From Enoplosus armatus (Eukaryota; Chordata; Actinopteri; Centrarchiformes; Enoplosidae), in contig NC_092186.1 of NCBI RefSeq assembly GCF_043641665.1, forward strand, positions 21,756,501-21,820,500: a stretch of 64,000 nucleotides of DNA, read 5' to 3'. The position numbers and the translations under genes are program-made. The notes beneath the pieces were generated by a model. The model saw only the letters and a list, made by a program, of their open reading frames with translations. It was not told where the DNA came from and made no database searches. Position 1 is the first letter of the stretch. Each line of letters starts with the position of its first letter. Positions 1 through 13,550 of this stretch are shown one piece after another.

Positions 1-2780
1 AAGCCAAAAGGATGAAATGAAACAAAGAAAACGAAAGGAAGAATGAAAGAAAGGAAACCCCGGGGAAAATGAGTTCAGTAAACTATCATCACCCCTGATT
101 TCAGCCCAATAATGAGCCTCTTTCAGCATGATAACTTCCTGCTACTGATGCATACTGATAGAGCCACGCTACCTGAATGCTGTCTGCTTGGTCAATCAAA
201 ACCATCCCCTGCCTGCAGACAAAACAAGTGGTGCAATCACCATCCATCCATCAGATAAGAAACAGATGTTAGTCATGGGGCAGATCTCGAAATGACACAC
301 ACACAGATACACTACTATGAACACATGGGTGCGAGCACGCACACGTGGAGCCTTTGTAGGTTTTCATATTTCATGTTGTTGTGGAAAAACAAAACTGTTT
401 CTATGATTTGTTTTGAACTACTCCTCGTTGTATTTATGACTTTTTAAACATCCTTGATTGGTCACCATAATCATTATCTTGGCTAAACTGCTCAATCATG
501 TCCAGAAACTACCGTCTTCATTCTTGCCTGTGTGTTTAACAATGTCTGTTTTTGTGTACACAGAATCCGCTGTGGGACGGATGTTGTGGGAGACTTGGCT
601 TTGCAAGAGATGAATTAAACAAACCAGACAAAATGAGAGAGCAAAAATAAAGGTCAAGTTCAATAAAGTCCCATGTTGAGGATCTTCTCGGTCGGGGTAT
701 CTTCGCGGGGGATTCGGCGGATGTCGGTCTCCCGAGCCCAGGGGAAACGGAGGAGAGGAAGTGAGATTTTACTGATTTTACTGATAAGTCTGGGCAACAG
801 TATTAAGGATATATCCAGAAAACTTTATGGATCTGACTCAGTCGTTCCTGCAGTGCTAACAGCAGTTTTATATGCTTCCTCCATCAGGATCTGCTGATCT
901 AAAACTGGGCAGCTCCAGGAGACATGCCCATCCTCACCACAAAATACATCATTTTAATAAACTGGCAAGAATCCTTATTGATTAAGGAAGGGAAGGAATG
1001 AGCTGACCAAGGCTATGCAGGAGAACCAAGCAGCCTTTAAGGCGTGTTCATCTCCACACTGAATCCCACAGTTGGTTCTCCACAACTGTGAAACTCCTGG
1101 AGACCTTGAGCACACCAGTGCGGTGCAGCTTCTTGTCTACGAGTATGGATTGGTAAATTGGGGGTCACCACAGAAGTTGGGCTGAAAGACACTTTGAATA
1201 TATGGACAAAGGTTTAGGAGATTTTAAGCTTTAAAAGTAGGTCAGTGGAAATTAGGGAAATGCAGTGCACCTGTGGCTGTATCCCCACATGTTGAGTAGA
1301 TGAATGTGTAATTCGTTCCATTAATTATCCTCCATAGTGGCCCACCCTGGGACAGTGGGCGTTGTCTGGGTCGCTGAAGGCGACCATTCGCAGAGGATGC
1401 GTCATTTTTAACACATCATTGAGTGTAATTTCAGACAGCGCATGCGGGGATACAGTTCATTGCATTGTGTGTAAAATGCACTGTGAACATATCATCATGT
1501 ATTGCTTGTAACAGATGTGTTCACAGCTATTACAGTTCTGCTGGAAAGAAGCATGTGATGACATTTAGCCCTGCGTGTGTGCATTTACCATCACTAGAGG
1601 TGTTCCATGAAGTGGTAGCTAGCACACTGGGGTCTTGGGGAAACTCAGACCCTGTAAACAGAGGAAATGGAGAAGACTATTAGCATGTTTCTGACTGTCG
1701 GGTCCTCCCACTTTCCATTGTTATGTCACTAGATGGATCGTGAAACCCTGCAATTACAATAAAAGTGGCAGAGCAAGTGAAGACGACGACAAGCTGCGAG
1801 CTCCAGCCCACTTCACAAATACAGACTGAAACACTGAAATTGCGACAGGATGCCACTCAATGTGAACTGAACCTCGAAAAACATGCTGCCAACGCTGCTC
1901 AACGAATCAAAAGTCGCCCAGTGGTGCCAAGTGGGGAAGTTGAGAAAGGTTCAACTTTAGGCAAATGTCCTCTGACGCAGTGAGTGACCCACAATCATTT
2001 TCATTGCCTTGGCAAACAGTAGCACAGAGTTCTACTTCAAACTAAATATAGGGAAAACCGATTGTCATAATCAGCTGCTTCCCTAGTCTGTAAGGTAAAA
2101 CTTAAACGTGTGACTCGAATGAAAAAACTATGCGTGGAAACATCCCTCGGAAAACGAAATACTCTGTCGTGCTCCAGTATAATGGTTACAGGAGAAAACA
2201 ACTGACCAATTGGACCGGAGTATGTGAATTACCAGCTAAGTGCTTAACATGCTCAGCCAAATGGATGCCCCTAAATTCAAAACAGCAGAAAGGCTATACT
2301 CTTTAAGTCAAATAATGAGGTAAACATCTGTGTGGTGGCGAATGCTGCTTTAATCATATTATTTGTGAAAGAAACAATCACGACGTTGCAGCCACTTTTC
2401 TATGTAAAAGTTTTCCATCTTCAATGCAAAACCACGCTGGCGATAGCCTTGTAAATTTGCTCGTGTAGATCAAAGGTTTGAATGTATACAGGGAGCCTAT
2501 CAGTGAGCCATGTGGACCCTAATGCTGCATTATTACCAGCTGACGACAGAGCGGCCCCCTGCTTTTCATTACAGGGGAGAGGAGACAGAAAATGGGCTTC
2601 AGTGTGCACTGCCACGGGTCACAAGGTGATTCCTGACAAATGAAAAAGCCTGCGCAGGACTTCAACATGCAGGACTGACAAGGATGGGACCTGAAACAGT
2701 CTCTGGTGATTCTTTGGACACCAGACAACTGACATACATTATCTCACGGTTACAATGAGGTCTGCTTTTCAGTCTGACCC

Positions 2781-2782
<2 letters not shown>
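1..2782. other. Non-coding stretch, no gene seen
   Basis: The first 60 bases are purine-rich with GAAA-like words. The rest is ordinary mixed-composition DNA with short open frames (under 75 codons) that lack recognisable domains. A short imperfect ACAC run lies near 295-312. I see no RNA gene, splice-flanked exon or recognisable transposon. It is most likely intronic or intergenic. Confidence 0.6.

Positions 2783-2811
<29 letters not shown>
2783..2811. repeat. (GT)14 microsatellite
   Basis: This is an uninterrupted GT dinucleotide array of about 29 bp, followed by GCCTGCGTGTGAGTG. Open frames crossing it on the minus strand read as His-Thr repeats and are artefacts. Confidence 0.97.
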
Positions 2812-3084
2812 CCTGCGTGTGAGTGCAGGCTGGGATAGTTTAACGTGATGAACGAGCAAATGGCTGCCAGCCAACTGAGGGCATGCATCTCACAAACACA
2901 TGCAAAAATGCAAGCATGTGCTCTGATACGACTGTACAAATGTATCTGCAAACCTAACCTTGCCTGTGCTGCACTCGCATATGTTTCAGCAGCACACTTA
3001 AAAAGCACGCTTTTAAACAGTTTATTCATGAATTTACAACTTGAAACCATTATTGTTGCGTGTGCTGCACGCAAGGTGACAGTC

Positions 3085-3110
3085 GGGGGGGGGGGGGGGG
3101 GGGGGGGGGG
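3085..3110. repeat. Poly-G run of 26
   Basis: A pure run of 26 guanines follows GACAGTC and precedes CGTGAGGAGA. Mononucleotide G runs of this length are uncommon. The exact length is likely to vary between individuals and to be unreliable in an assembly. Reading it as Gly or Pro repeats gives spurious open frames on both strands. Confidence 0.95.
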
Positions 3111-3330
3111 CGTGAGGAGAGAGAGTCAGGACTCGGCGCCTGACACGGGGTCATGCTAATTGGGTGATAATGTGTTGGTTCACACGTGCTGTGACAGGGT
3201 GGTAACGACTTTGTGGTGGCGCTTGTGAAATGAGCTGTGCTAATGAGCAGCACTTTGGGCCTCTGCACCTGTTAGTGAGGGAGTCTGGAGGCTCTGCAAC
3301 AGGCTCACAGCTTTATGACTTATGGTGAAG
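3111..3330. other. Repeat-free block with homeodomain-type sites
   Basis: Just after the poly-G run, this block has even composition and no simple repeats. It contains GCTAATTGGGTGATAATG (about 3154-3171), and GTGCTAATGAGCAGCAC at 3237-3253, which can fold as a 5-bp stem around AATGAGC. TAAT/ATTA cores with spaced E-box-like CACCTG words are common in vertebrate non-coding enhancers, but also common by chance. Conservation is unknown, so this is only a candidate. Confidence 0.25.
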
Positions 3331-4089
3331 ATTGTTACTGATATGTAGCAAACACTGGCGGGTTCATATACAAATAAAGATAGGTGTATGTTCATTATGT
3401 AATCTCTTTAAACTGAGGTTTATTTTCTATTCAAACTTAACTAATAATCTCTGCTAGCTGGGTTGTTATGCCCCCTGAGAATATCTTCATCCTTTGCTTT
3501 AATAAGCCTCTGAGTTGAGTTATTATGGGACCCCAAAAGACGTGCTGGTTTGTTCCTGGAGGCTCCTTACATGACAGCGTATTATAGCAAGTCTTGGCCC
3601 CGAGGTGACTCTAAATTCTCTCTGTGTTCTGGGTTGATGGGCTTAAAGAAACACAGAGCTCTTGTGGTTCACAAAGGACAGAGGAGAGGGGACGTTACGG
3701 CTCACTAGCTTTCACTAACACAAAGCTAGCCAAGTGCAGCCAGGTGAGGGTTCAGTAGAGGGGCTGGACAAGGGAGTACAAGGGAAGGGGAATGAGGGGG
3801 GAGGAGGGAAAGGTGTACTATGAGGAAGTTTATAAAAACAATATGGAGGAGGCACAGCTGCATCATTTTGATAAGAAATGGTGGTATACTTTCTATTGCA
3901 ATTTCAGGTCAGTCCACTCATATTTCTTTCCAGGAACAAACAGGCACAGGTGATTTTATTGATATTACTTTTGCAGATAAGACAGTCTACCACCCCCCAC
4001 CGCACCCCACCCCTCCCCCTCTCTTTTTCACTTTATCGCTCCTCTATTTAGGTCACATCTGTTAGTTCTCTTTCATTGAGACAATCATC

Positions 4090-4215
4090 TGGAATATCTG
4101 GGATGATCTGCGGAGTAATTTTGAGATTAGCTTTCTAATGTTTCTTCGGAACAGAGGGAAGCAATTGTAATGCGCCCATTTGTTAATGAGGACCTAAAAA
4201 TAGGCTCCTTCACAG
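4090..4215. promoter_or_regulatory. Candidate enhancer-like block with MEF2-type site
   Basis: The block contains CTAAAAATAG at 4194-4203, an exact match to the MEF2 consensus YTAWWWWTAR. Just upstream are CAATTG, TTAATGAG and GAGTAATTTTGAGATTAG, which carry TAAT-type homeodomain cores. There are no simple repeats. The matches are seen directly. Enhancer function is inference, since single motif matches of this kind recur by chance across a 64 kb window. Confidence 0.25.
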
Positions 4216-5974
4216 GACTTGTGTCAGTTTAGATCCATGGTTCTTGCAGTTGTGGTTCTGGCCCCTGATTGGATCATGATCCTGATTCTGACGGTCTCCC
4301 ATATGTTAACTGGACGTGTGTATTATACGGATGCTGGTCTGCTAGTATGGATCACTGAAAAAGGATCAAAGGTTTATTTAGATGAAAAAAGAAGAAACTA
4401 GTACTGTGAATTTTGTTTGGTTTGAGCTGAAATACTGACTCATACTGGTACAAAGTGCCAGACAAAGGGTCTAAATTTGACTTGAGACTGCGGCTAGCAT
4501 CTTTTTCTTTCAATTTTCAATTCAATTTTAATGACATTTGTAAGAGGATGTACCAGCATCGGTCCAGGTCTGTTTCGTGCGGTCTCTCCAGTCTCCTTTT
4601 AGCTGGCTGTCTACCATTTCACATCCCTTCCATTTCTAAAGCTGCCACATGTCAGCTTCCCAGAACCATTTGCGCACTGATACCATCTCTGTCCATTGGT
4701 TTTTATTAAAAATGAAGATTATCTCAACAGTTAAAAACCCTAATTTTACAGTAATTTCCCTTTTAAGTACCTTCAAAGAAAAGCAATATAACCTGGGTCA
4801 CAGAGCCGTGCACATATTCCCATAGCATGTCAGCAGTGATATGTTAAAACTGCAGAGGCCATTTTGGTATGGCAGTGAACACTCAAATATCTGGATGCTT
4901 GACAGCCTTTATTATAGTATCACTTCCCCATCTTGGCTGTTATTGCACATTTCATACAACTGAAAGTTTTCTCTTCTTTCATTTGCAACTGAGTGTCACT
5001 CAATTGCCATCCTGGTGGCAAAAAACACAGTAAATGGTTAACATGAAGGTGCCTTTGAGAAGTCCAGACATCAAATCTCCACACAGAAAGTTCCATGAGA
5101 GCAGCCTGTGATCCTCATCCAGCTGTATTTGGCTTATGATGATAAAAATCGCGCAGGGACATGAGCTTAACCCCTATAAAGCTCTGAGAATTTGGTGTGA
5201 CTTTACTGTGACAGCAGCATATGGGAATTAGCGCAGAACTCAAAAAGGCATGGGAATAAGGGCGAGAGGCCTGGAGGAAAGCAAAGAAGAGCCAAGGGGA
5301 AAGTGAGAAAGAGGGAGCCCTCAGAGGGTAAAGCTGAACCAAAATCAGAAATGTTCAATTTGAGCGGTTATGTGTTGCAACTAATATGCTGTTATATGGT
5401 CTGGGGGGGCTGTGTTTGGAGCCAGGCTGGTTGGTGTGGTGAGTGAGACTGATGTATGAGCTCTCCCGCTCTGTTATTAGGGCCTCTCCCGAGGTCCTCT
5501 TCCTTCCCTATTAGCTGGAAAACTGACCTAACTCTGGGGTTATCTGGAAGAACAGCAAACCCACCATTTTCATGATATAGCTATGACATATTTCTGTCTT
5601 AAAGAGGTGGAGGAGAGATGTGTGTAGATGAGGAAAATTTAGGAATGATAATCATTTCCTCCAATTTGCCTACGTCATATCTCACTTTCCATCCTGCAAG
5701 TTCCTTTCTCTCTTCTTGTGTCCTTACCTTCTCTGTCTTTTTATTTTCTAAATGAAAGTGCTTGTACTGCAAAAAATCTTCCCCCAATCCTGCTTTGATT
5801 TTCCCCATCTTACATCCCTCCAGCAAGCTTATCCAAAGGAAGTAGTTAAAGTATTTATGTGAACATCTCTTCCTCTTGTATACTCAACTGTGCAGTTGCG
5901 GCCACGAGAAGAGTGACATAAGCAGCTAATGTCCGACCGTGGCATTCATCCAGAACCAGACTGAGCACCATATA

Positions 5975-6020
5975 GGGCTCAAGCTGCCTTAATGAATTAT
6001 TAGCGCAATTAGGCTCGAGA
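5975..6020. promoter_or_regulatory. Dense homeodomain-type site cluster
   Basis: Within 5986-6014 there are four TAAT/ATTA cores in under 30 bases. The two ends, GCCTTAAT (5986-5993) and AATTAGGC (6007-6014), form an imperfect inverted repeat with one bulged T. The flanks (about 5890-6050) have no simple repeats. This resembles the cores of conserved non-coding elements near developmental genes, but conservation cannot be tested here. Confidence 0.35.
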
Positions 6021-6975
6021 TTGGGAAAGGAGCGGAAAGTTACAGTCTTGGCGAGAGGACAGGGGTTTGAGAGAATAAAGATTTTTCATGCCAAGAGGAA
6101 GAGGGGGAAAAAAACGAGACAGTGGTGAAGAGCGAGGGAGAGAAGAAAAGGAGAGTGGAGGACTTGGAGATAAATGGAAGAAGACTTGGAAAATGTGAGT
6201 GCTGAAAAAAGACAGAAAAATAGAGAATAAAAAATAAAAAAATCTCACCAGGCGGAGTGCTGGTTTGTGTTGGCTGGAGAGTTTATTCACCATCATTTTG
6301 TCAGATGTAAACAACTGTTACTCTGGTCATACATGGGCATCACAGAGTCCAGGGACTGATGGCCAGCCAGCCACAGGGAAGGAGGAGACAGGAAACACGC
6401 AGGTAGACGGTAATTCTAGTGACTGAAATTCCCACTTGGGTCTTATTTTTGCAGTTTTGGCCATGTGTGTAAGATCAGACAACATTGTAGATGCCAAAGT
6501 AACCGGTGAGATCTGGGAACACGGCAACACCGCTACAACAAAGGCCACTCGGGCAAGAAATACAAGCGGTTAGATGATTTGACACGTTGTGAAACCAAGC
6601 GGTCAGCTTGTTATCTGAAAAACACTTTAAGCCGAAATCTCAGTGATAATTATTTTGTACAGGAAATGTTTGTGCGTACGCCACTTAAAAACTGGACAAG
6701 GAAGTCAGTCTGTAAACTGCTGACAGTTTTGGGAAATAACCGTTTGTTTTCTCTTCCAACTAAGTTCAGGGATTTGTTCCAAAATGTCTCACCCTCGTTC
6801 CCTACATAATAGACAGTTTAGTCAATAGTGAGCAGTGAATTCACTTTGCGTCATCACTGCCAGATGTAGAGTTGACAACAGTTCGGACACTCAAATAAGA
6901 TGGCGGACAGTAAATATAGAACTCTATATAGTAAATAAGGAGTGATTTTGGATACAGCCAATGTGTACCTGTGCA

Positions 6976-6980
<5 letters not shown>

Positions 6981-7023
<43 letters not shown>
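6981..7023. repeat. (GT)21 microsatellite
   Basis: This is an uninterrupted GT array, preceded by GTGCATGTGC and followed by CAGGTGTTTG. It lies 117 bp before an oppositely oriented CA array, so the two can pair as an inverted repeat. Confidence 0.97.
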
Positions 7024-7026
<3 letters not shown>

Positions 7027-7140
7027 GTGTTTGTTCCCAGGCTCAAGTGGAGCATAAAGAGGAATAAAAGCAGGCCCAGTTCAGGGACTTAGAGTGTTCA
7101 CCTGAGGACATCATGGACCAAAGAACACAGGACTTACTAA

Positions 7141-7162
7141 CACACACACACACAGACACACA

Positions 7163-7248
<86 letters not shown>

Positions 7249-7263
7249 ACACACACACACACA
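7141..7263. repeat. Long interrupted (CA)n microsatellite
   Basis: About 123 bp of CA repeat. Two CAG interruptions lie near the start (around 7154-7164) and a CCAC slip lies near 7247-7250. It is one of the longest dinucleotide arrays in the window. The minus strand reads as Cys-Val repeats in long spurious frames. Together with the GT array at 6981-7023 it forms an inverted pair. Confidence 0.96.
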
Positions 7264-8340
<1,077 letters not shown>

Positions 8341-9153
8341 TTCCACTACGTGCACTGAAACCCTATAGTAGTTCTGTGCTATCCTATAGTAGCGTCTCTG
8401 ACACCAGGGCTGGGCATAATCCAATATTATCGTTTATTGATTTTCTATCGACTTTCAGTAGAGTCAAATCATAAAGGGATGTTATTGTGCTTTATAAGTA
8501 ATGATTCCAAGCAAATTATAATTAAAAATAAGTCCATCTCATCAAAATGGAGTAGGAGTGGACTTCTTGTAAGTATGTGAAGTTTTGTCTGATAAGTGGG
8601 AACTCATTTTATGTACTGAATGTGCATATACAGTATTTGCCATGTCTGGATATACATGGAAACTCCTTATTTCAGCCATATCGACTAGCTTTAGCAGACA
8701 ACTCAATAACTGCTGGTCTTTTTACGGAGGGCTGGCGTTCGGTAATGAACTTAAGTCTATTGGGTTTGTTTGGATTTATGTACAGTGAAGGCAATTTCAC
8801 ACTTCCAGGGAGAGGCTTGTTATGCATTATGCATCCTAGTTTATAATAAGTCCATCTTACACGTTTGTCTGTTTGGTCATGACTGAAACTTTGCTCTTGG
8901 AGTAACTCCATGCTGTGCCCTATTTGGCCCTGTAGAACTACTCATAGGTCAAACAGGCTGATGCACAAGCCCCTGCTGTCCCTGTGAGGCTCTGCAATGG
9001 AAACCACGCTGATGTATAAGGCCTGGTTAGCCCATTTTGGGTGAGGCTCCCCTCGGCTCCGGTTACCAGCGGTGTAAGCAGACTAGTAGGGAATGTGCAC
9101 AAGCATGTTACCACCTACTGTGCAGCTCATCTGTTTTCACCTGACAGGTCCAG

Positions 9154-9158
<5 letters not shown>
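8341..9158. other. Non-coding stretch, possible degenerate repeat
   Basis: Near 8404-8450 the words GGGCTGGGCATAATCCAATA and TTATCGTTTATTGATTTT resemble the start of a fish interspersed repeat that begins 'GGGCTGGGCRATAT'; this is a weak match. AATAAGTCCATCT occurs at about 8528 and again at about 8846 as a short direct repeat. No coding exon is seen. Confidence 0.45.
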
Positions 9159-9207
<49 letters not shown>

Positions 9208-9236
9208 CGCGCGCGTGCGTGCGTGCGTGCGTGTGC
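9159..9236. repeat. (GT)23 followed by GC/GT alternating tract
   Basis: GT repeats run from 9159 to 9205. A GCGCGCGTGCGTGCGTGC-type alternating tract then continues to about 9236. Apart from one GAG break at 9205-9207, purine and pyrimidine alternate throughout, which is the classic Z-DNA-prone pattern. Confidence 0.96.
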
Positions 9237-9683
9237 AAGCGCTCAGCTTTCTGGAAAACCTGATCACTTCCAAGCAGATAGACTGAGCCCCGAGACCTTG
9301 ACGTAATCTGCAGCGGTAGCCGTCTGTCTGCTCATCTGTCTGTGGAATGTGAATGGAGTCATCACACCTGCATGTCAGTGTGTCACGTTATTGCAGAGGA
9401 TGTGCTACTTCAGTGCATTGTGCAGAATGAGCATGGCGTTCAATGGCGCAAATACGTTGCACGTTATGTCCGTGTTGAGGTCTCGATGAGTCGTGGGTCA
9501 GGTGTGGAATGTAAGATTTAAGACTTGGAGCTGAAGTCAGTCAGGCTGTCTGTGTGTGGGACATGAATATAGTCATCTCGCTTGGCTTTTTGTACGTGAC
9601 TTTTCTGTAAATAGTGTATCATGTGTGCCAACAGTAGTAATGGTGTGAATAAGACACATGACATGTTGCATGCCTGCCTGTGC

Positions 9684-9684
<1 letters not shown>
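9237..9684. other. Spacer between two GT arrays, no gene seen
   Basis: About 450 bp of mixed sequence with TGTG-rich words. No exon, RNA gene or recognised transposon is visible. Confidence 0.6.
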
Positions 9685-9744
<60 letters not shown>

Positions 9745-9745
9745 C
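9685..9745. repeat. (TG)27 ending in CGCGCGC
   Basis: A pure TG array (9685-9738) passes without a break into CGCGCGC (to 9745). This gives about 60 bp of strict purine-pyrimidine alternation, Z-DNA-prone. It lies about 450 bp from a similar GT-plus-GC tract at 9159-9236. Confidence 0.96.
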
Positions 9746-12700
9746 TCAGGTGCAGCCAGGGACACGTACACACTCCATAAGCTCACTGCCGGCATTCCCA
9801 GATTCCTCAAGGATGACAAATCAAAATGGAGAGGCCCCAGCAGATGGAATCTGGGAACGCCAGGATAATGCTGCTGGATTTCAAACGTGACTCGGATTTA
9901 GACATCATGTGACTACAGTTGAGCTGGGCGCCATTCCAAAACCATTCTTTACGTCTGTTGGTATTCCCTCACTCGCCAGGCTGAATCTCGCCTTGTCTGT
10001 AGGACGTATAATGACTGAGAAGTGTTGGCAGGCCAGCTTAAACCACTGAGAGCATTTAGGCCAAACACTACTAATGAAACACAGAGCGTGACCATCTCAA
10101 GCTAATGATGTTTGATTTAAATGACAGGTCAAGCACAGTGACGGTGTCATTTGGAAAACATTAGCTTTATTAGCCAGAATGCTACCGGTCTGTCTTCCAT
10201 CAGGCCACAGTCATGGTTGCTTTGACTCTAAAGCATGAATGAATTCAAAACACACACAAAAATATCATTATCATCACATTATATAAATAATGCCATTCGG
10301 TATTGTATTGTATATTATCAATCATACAAGTAAAACAAATTGTTCAAAGTCTTTTTTGTTTTTTAAGCTCTGTAGATGTTTTCCACCAAGAACTCCATTC
10401 ATGTAACCATTGAGGTTTGCACATTTTCTCTTGACTACGACTTGAGTTGATTGACCTTATGTGTAACACGGGCCACTGAATGCTGGCTTCTGACTGCACA
10501 GATAAACTGAGACGAATAATTCTGGGATGCTTATGGGAAACTGGGTGTGAGACATCGTGTCTCCATCAAGTCATGACTCTCAAAGGCTGACGCTGTAGGA
10601 CAGACTCAGCCACAAGAAATCTGACTCCAGGCCAGAGAGAAAGTTAGACTGGGAAAGAGGAAGACGTTAAAATAGAGACAAACAAGTAGACCAAGTAGTG
10701 GGACGAATGAGACACAGAAAGATATACTGTAGACAGAGCGAGAAAGAAATGTCATGCGCGCAAAAGAAATATTCATTCCAGTAAAAACGTCCTGTGTTAT
10801 TCTTATTCTTTGGTTTTCCAGCTCTATATTGGAGGCCAAGTCTGGGCGGCCAACAGCGAGACTCAAACAGAGAACCACCGAGCCTTTCCAGCACGCTTCC
10901 CTGTCAATCACACCGATGCTCCGCGGGAACCTCTCCTCATCCCAGGTTAAGAAAATAAGCACCCGCATTCCTCCACTTGTTTAGAGGAAGAGGCAGCCGG
11001 CTAATGAGGAAGACAGAAGGATGGAAGAGAGGAAAAGAAAGGATGGGAGAGATGAGTGGTGGGAAGGAGAAGTGAGAGCTTTGTGTCCCCGAAGAGAGAG
11101 AGAGCTGAAAACAAGCCAGAGAGAAAACCCACACTGTCGGCGTCCAAAACACTTTCCGCTACTCCAAAAGAAAAAAAAAAAGATTTGGAGCCAGGGGAAC
11201 CGGACGGGAGGTTTTCCACATACCATGAAAAACAGATTTCACATCACTTTTCAGAATGTGCTGAGAGATACAGCATGATTCAAAATATACAAACACTGGG
11301 TGAGAAATGTATTTAACAAGTTGATGGTAAGACATGACATGCAGTCACTCAAGATCAAAAAATATTGACTGCACATATTATATGTGTGTGTGAAATGAAC
11401 TCAATTGGACAATCACTTTTGCCCGTGTAATGTTGTGTGGTGATGGATCTGCTTTATGAGCTCAGTCTCACATGCCGTCCTATGATCTGAGATGATACAA
11501 GACATGTCATCTAAAAATAACCCTCTGGCTGAGCTCGTGCTGTAAATGTTGACAAGTAAAAACTGGATATAAAAGGAAAACAGTGGATAGTAGATCCGAA
11601 GTCACTTCTAGAAGTGTCTTCACATTGAGTCTCAAGTTCAAACGTTGCAATTCATCTGCAATGTTTGGGATCTTACAATGAGTGTGTGAAAAACACAAAG
11701 TGGTTTCATTCAGTGGTGAAATGTTGGTCTCGTGAAAAAAATAATGTCAATGTAATATTACAGCAATGCTGTGACCTCAGTTTAGGATAAGGTCACTGGC
11801 GGAAACACAAGACTAAACTCTCCTATCCTGTCAATTCTGTACTTACATACACACACTGGCATCTACACAAATTGATGCAATCAAGTAAAAGTAATACAGG
11901 CCAATAAAAAAAAAACTTAAGGCAGGGGACTGGCTGTAGTTCAGATGGGATTTTCTGGTTTTCTCATAAAAAAGGTTTCATGCAAGACTAATTGTAGATC
12001 TTTACTCTTTTAACGACCTGCCTTGTACAATAAAGGTTACAGTATTGGCATAATACCAACATTTTGACTCAAAACTGAGCTTGTAATATATATTTTAAGA
12101 AAACTACTACTATATTATTGCCACCAGAAAAAAAAACCTTAGACAATATGTTTCCACTTCCCACCAAACAACATTGGTATAAAATTAGTTTGGTAAGAGT
12201 GAAAACAGTGGACTTTGTGCAGGAGTCCAGCTCTGCCAATCAGTCCTTTCTTTCAATCAAAACTGCATTGATATGACCTCCAAAAGGTAACTTTGTAGTC
12301 CGGTTCCAGCTCGCAGGAAGGACTGACTATTCCAAAGTATTTCCTGATCACATTAAATAGTAAGTTAAACATAAATAAGTAGCAAAACTGGGAGAAGAAT
12401 ACTGCTTTTTACACATGTGAGGGAGGATTTAGGTGATTCAGGGCCCCAAAAGGCTCCTTTAATGGGAAGGATTTGTCAAAAGGGATTCTCTTATAATGAA
12501 ATTTAACTTCTGCCCTAATAAGTGAAGAACCAGATGGACCTCAAGTGTTTGCGTGTGTATACCCTATGTGTGTGTTGTAGAGACAGACGCCCTGCTTTCC
12601 AATTCCCCTTCGACCCATCTCTAATGTCAGGAAGAGGGAGGGGGACTGAGGAGGATGGAGGGGGACACCTGCTCTCGATCTGCTTCAGTTTGGAAAAAAA

Positions 12701-13550
12701 GAGAAAAAAAAAAAGAGGGCAACAATATGTGAGAGAAGAACAAAAGAGGAAAGGAGAGGAAGAAATGTCGGGCAGATGTAAGTGATGAAAACAGGAGATG
12801 ATATAAAAAGGTAAACTTGACGTTGTGGGAAACTCGCAGAATGGAAACAGGCTGGAAGATTTGTACGTTCAGAATCATCAGGGTGTGAGGAGGAGAGGAA
12901 GAACGTGTGAAGAAGAAGAAAAATCCTGAAAAGGCAGGCAGGTTTCGCCAGGATACGGAGGGATGAATGATGGAAAACTCAGCATGGAAAAACACACCAG
13001 GCGAGCCGAATGCCAATCTGTTGGAGAAAATAACTGCAAAAAACTGGTTAAAATGTACGTGACTCTGGTTTCACGGCCCTAAGATATGTGGGGAGCGCTT
13101 GGTATAATTTGCCGGACCGTCTATAAGGCATAAAAGTGGACAAACTTCATAAATTATGTACATACATCCATTTTGCAGTTTTCTACGAAAACCCAAAGTA
13201 ATAGTAATAATCTTGTTTTAGTAAAGTTAAAGTGTCATCATTGGTAATTTGCACCAAGAACAATTTATTATGATGATGAATAATGATGCATGAGGCCTCA
13301 CACACAGTTCAAAACAAATAACCGTGCTGGGCGGAACGTCATGCCTGATCTCGCTCTATTTGACGTAGTTTTCCATTGGCTGCAACTGCGTGCTGATTAT
13401 GAAAACACTTCCACCCAAAATCATCTTTGTGGATTGTACACGGAGAACTTTAAAAAAAGTCGAGGGGATGGAGGCGGCTGAGGGATTTAGGAAGCCTGGA
13501 TATTATTAAAGTGGGCAAAATACAGAAAAGAGCAAAGCTAAGAGTGCCAG
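9746..13550. other. Non-coding stretch without long microsatellites
   Basis: Low-complexity content: AT-rich around 10250-10330; purine-rich around 10990-11105 and 12620-12780; A runs near 11170, 11906 and 12128. Open frames of up to 129 codons are Ser/Phe/Pro-rich reads of purine-rich DNA. No domain or exon is recognised. This begins an interval of about 8.6 kb with no long CA/GT array. Confidence 0.6.

Larger units (their letters stand above)
3331..6980. other. Non-coding stretch with two candidate regulatory blocks
   Basis: This is mixed-composition DNA with no recognisable coding exon. Purine-rich sequence lies near 3735-3815 and 6090-6240. Two small blocks stand out and are listed separately: about 4090-4215 and 5975-6020. 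Open frames here (up to 101 codons) are low-complexity Ser/Phe/Pro-rich translations of the purine-rich strand. Nothing else supportable is seen. Confidence 0.6.

Noticed and set aside
5599..5826. Minus-strand frame with donor-like GAAG|GTAAGG inside
   Set aside because: The frame continues past the donor, has Lys/Glu-rich low-complexity content, and no acceptor or domain supports it.
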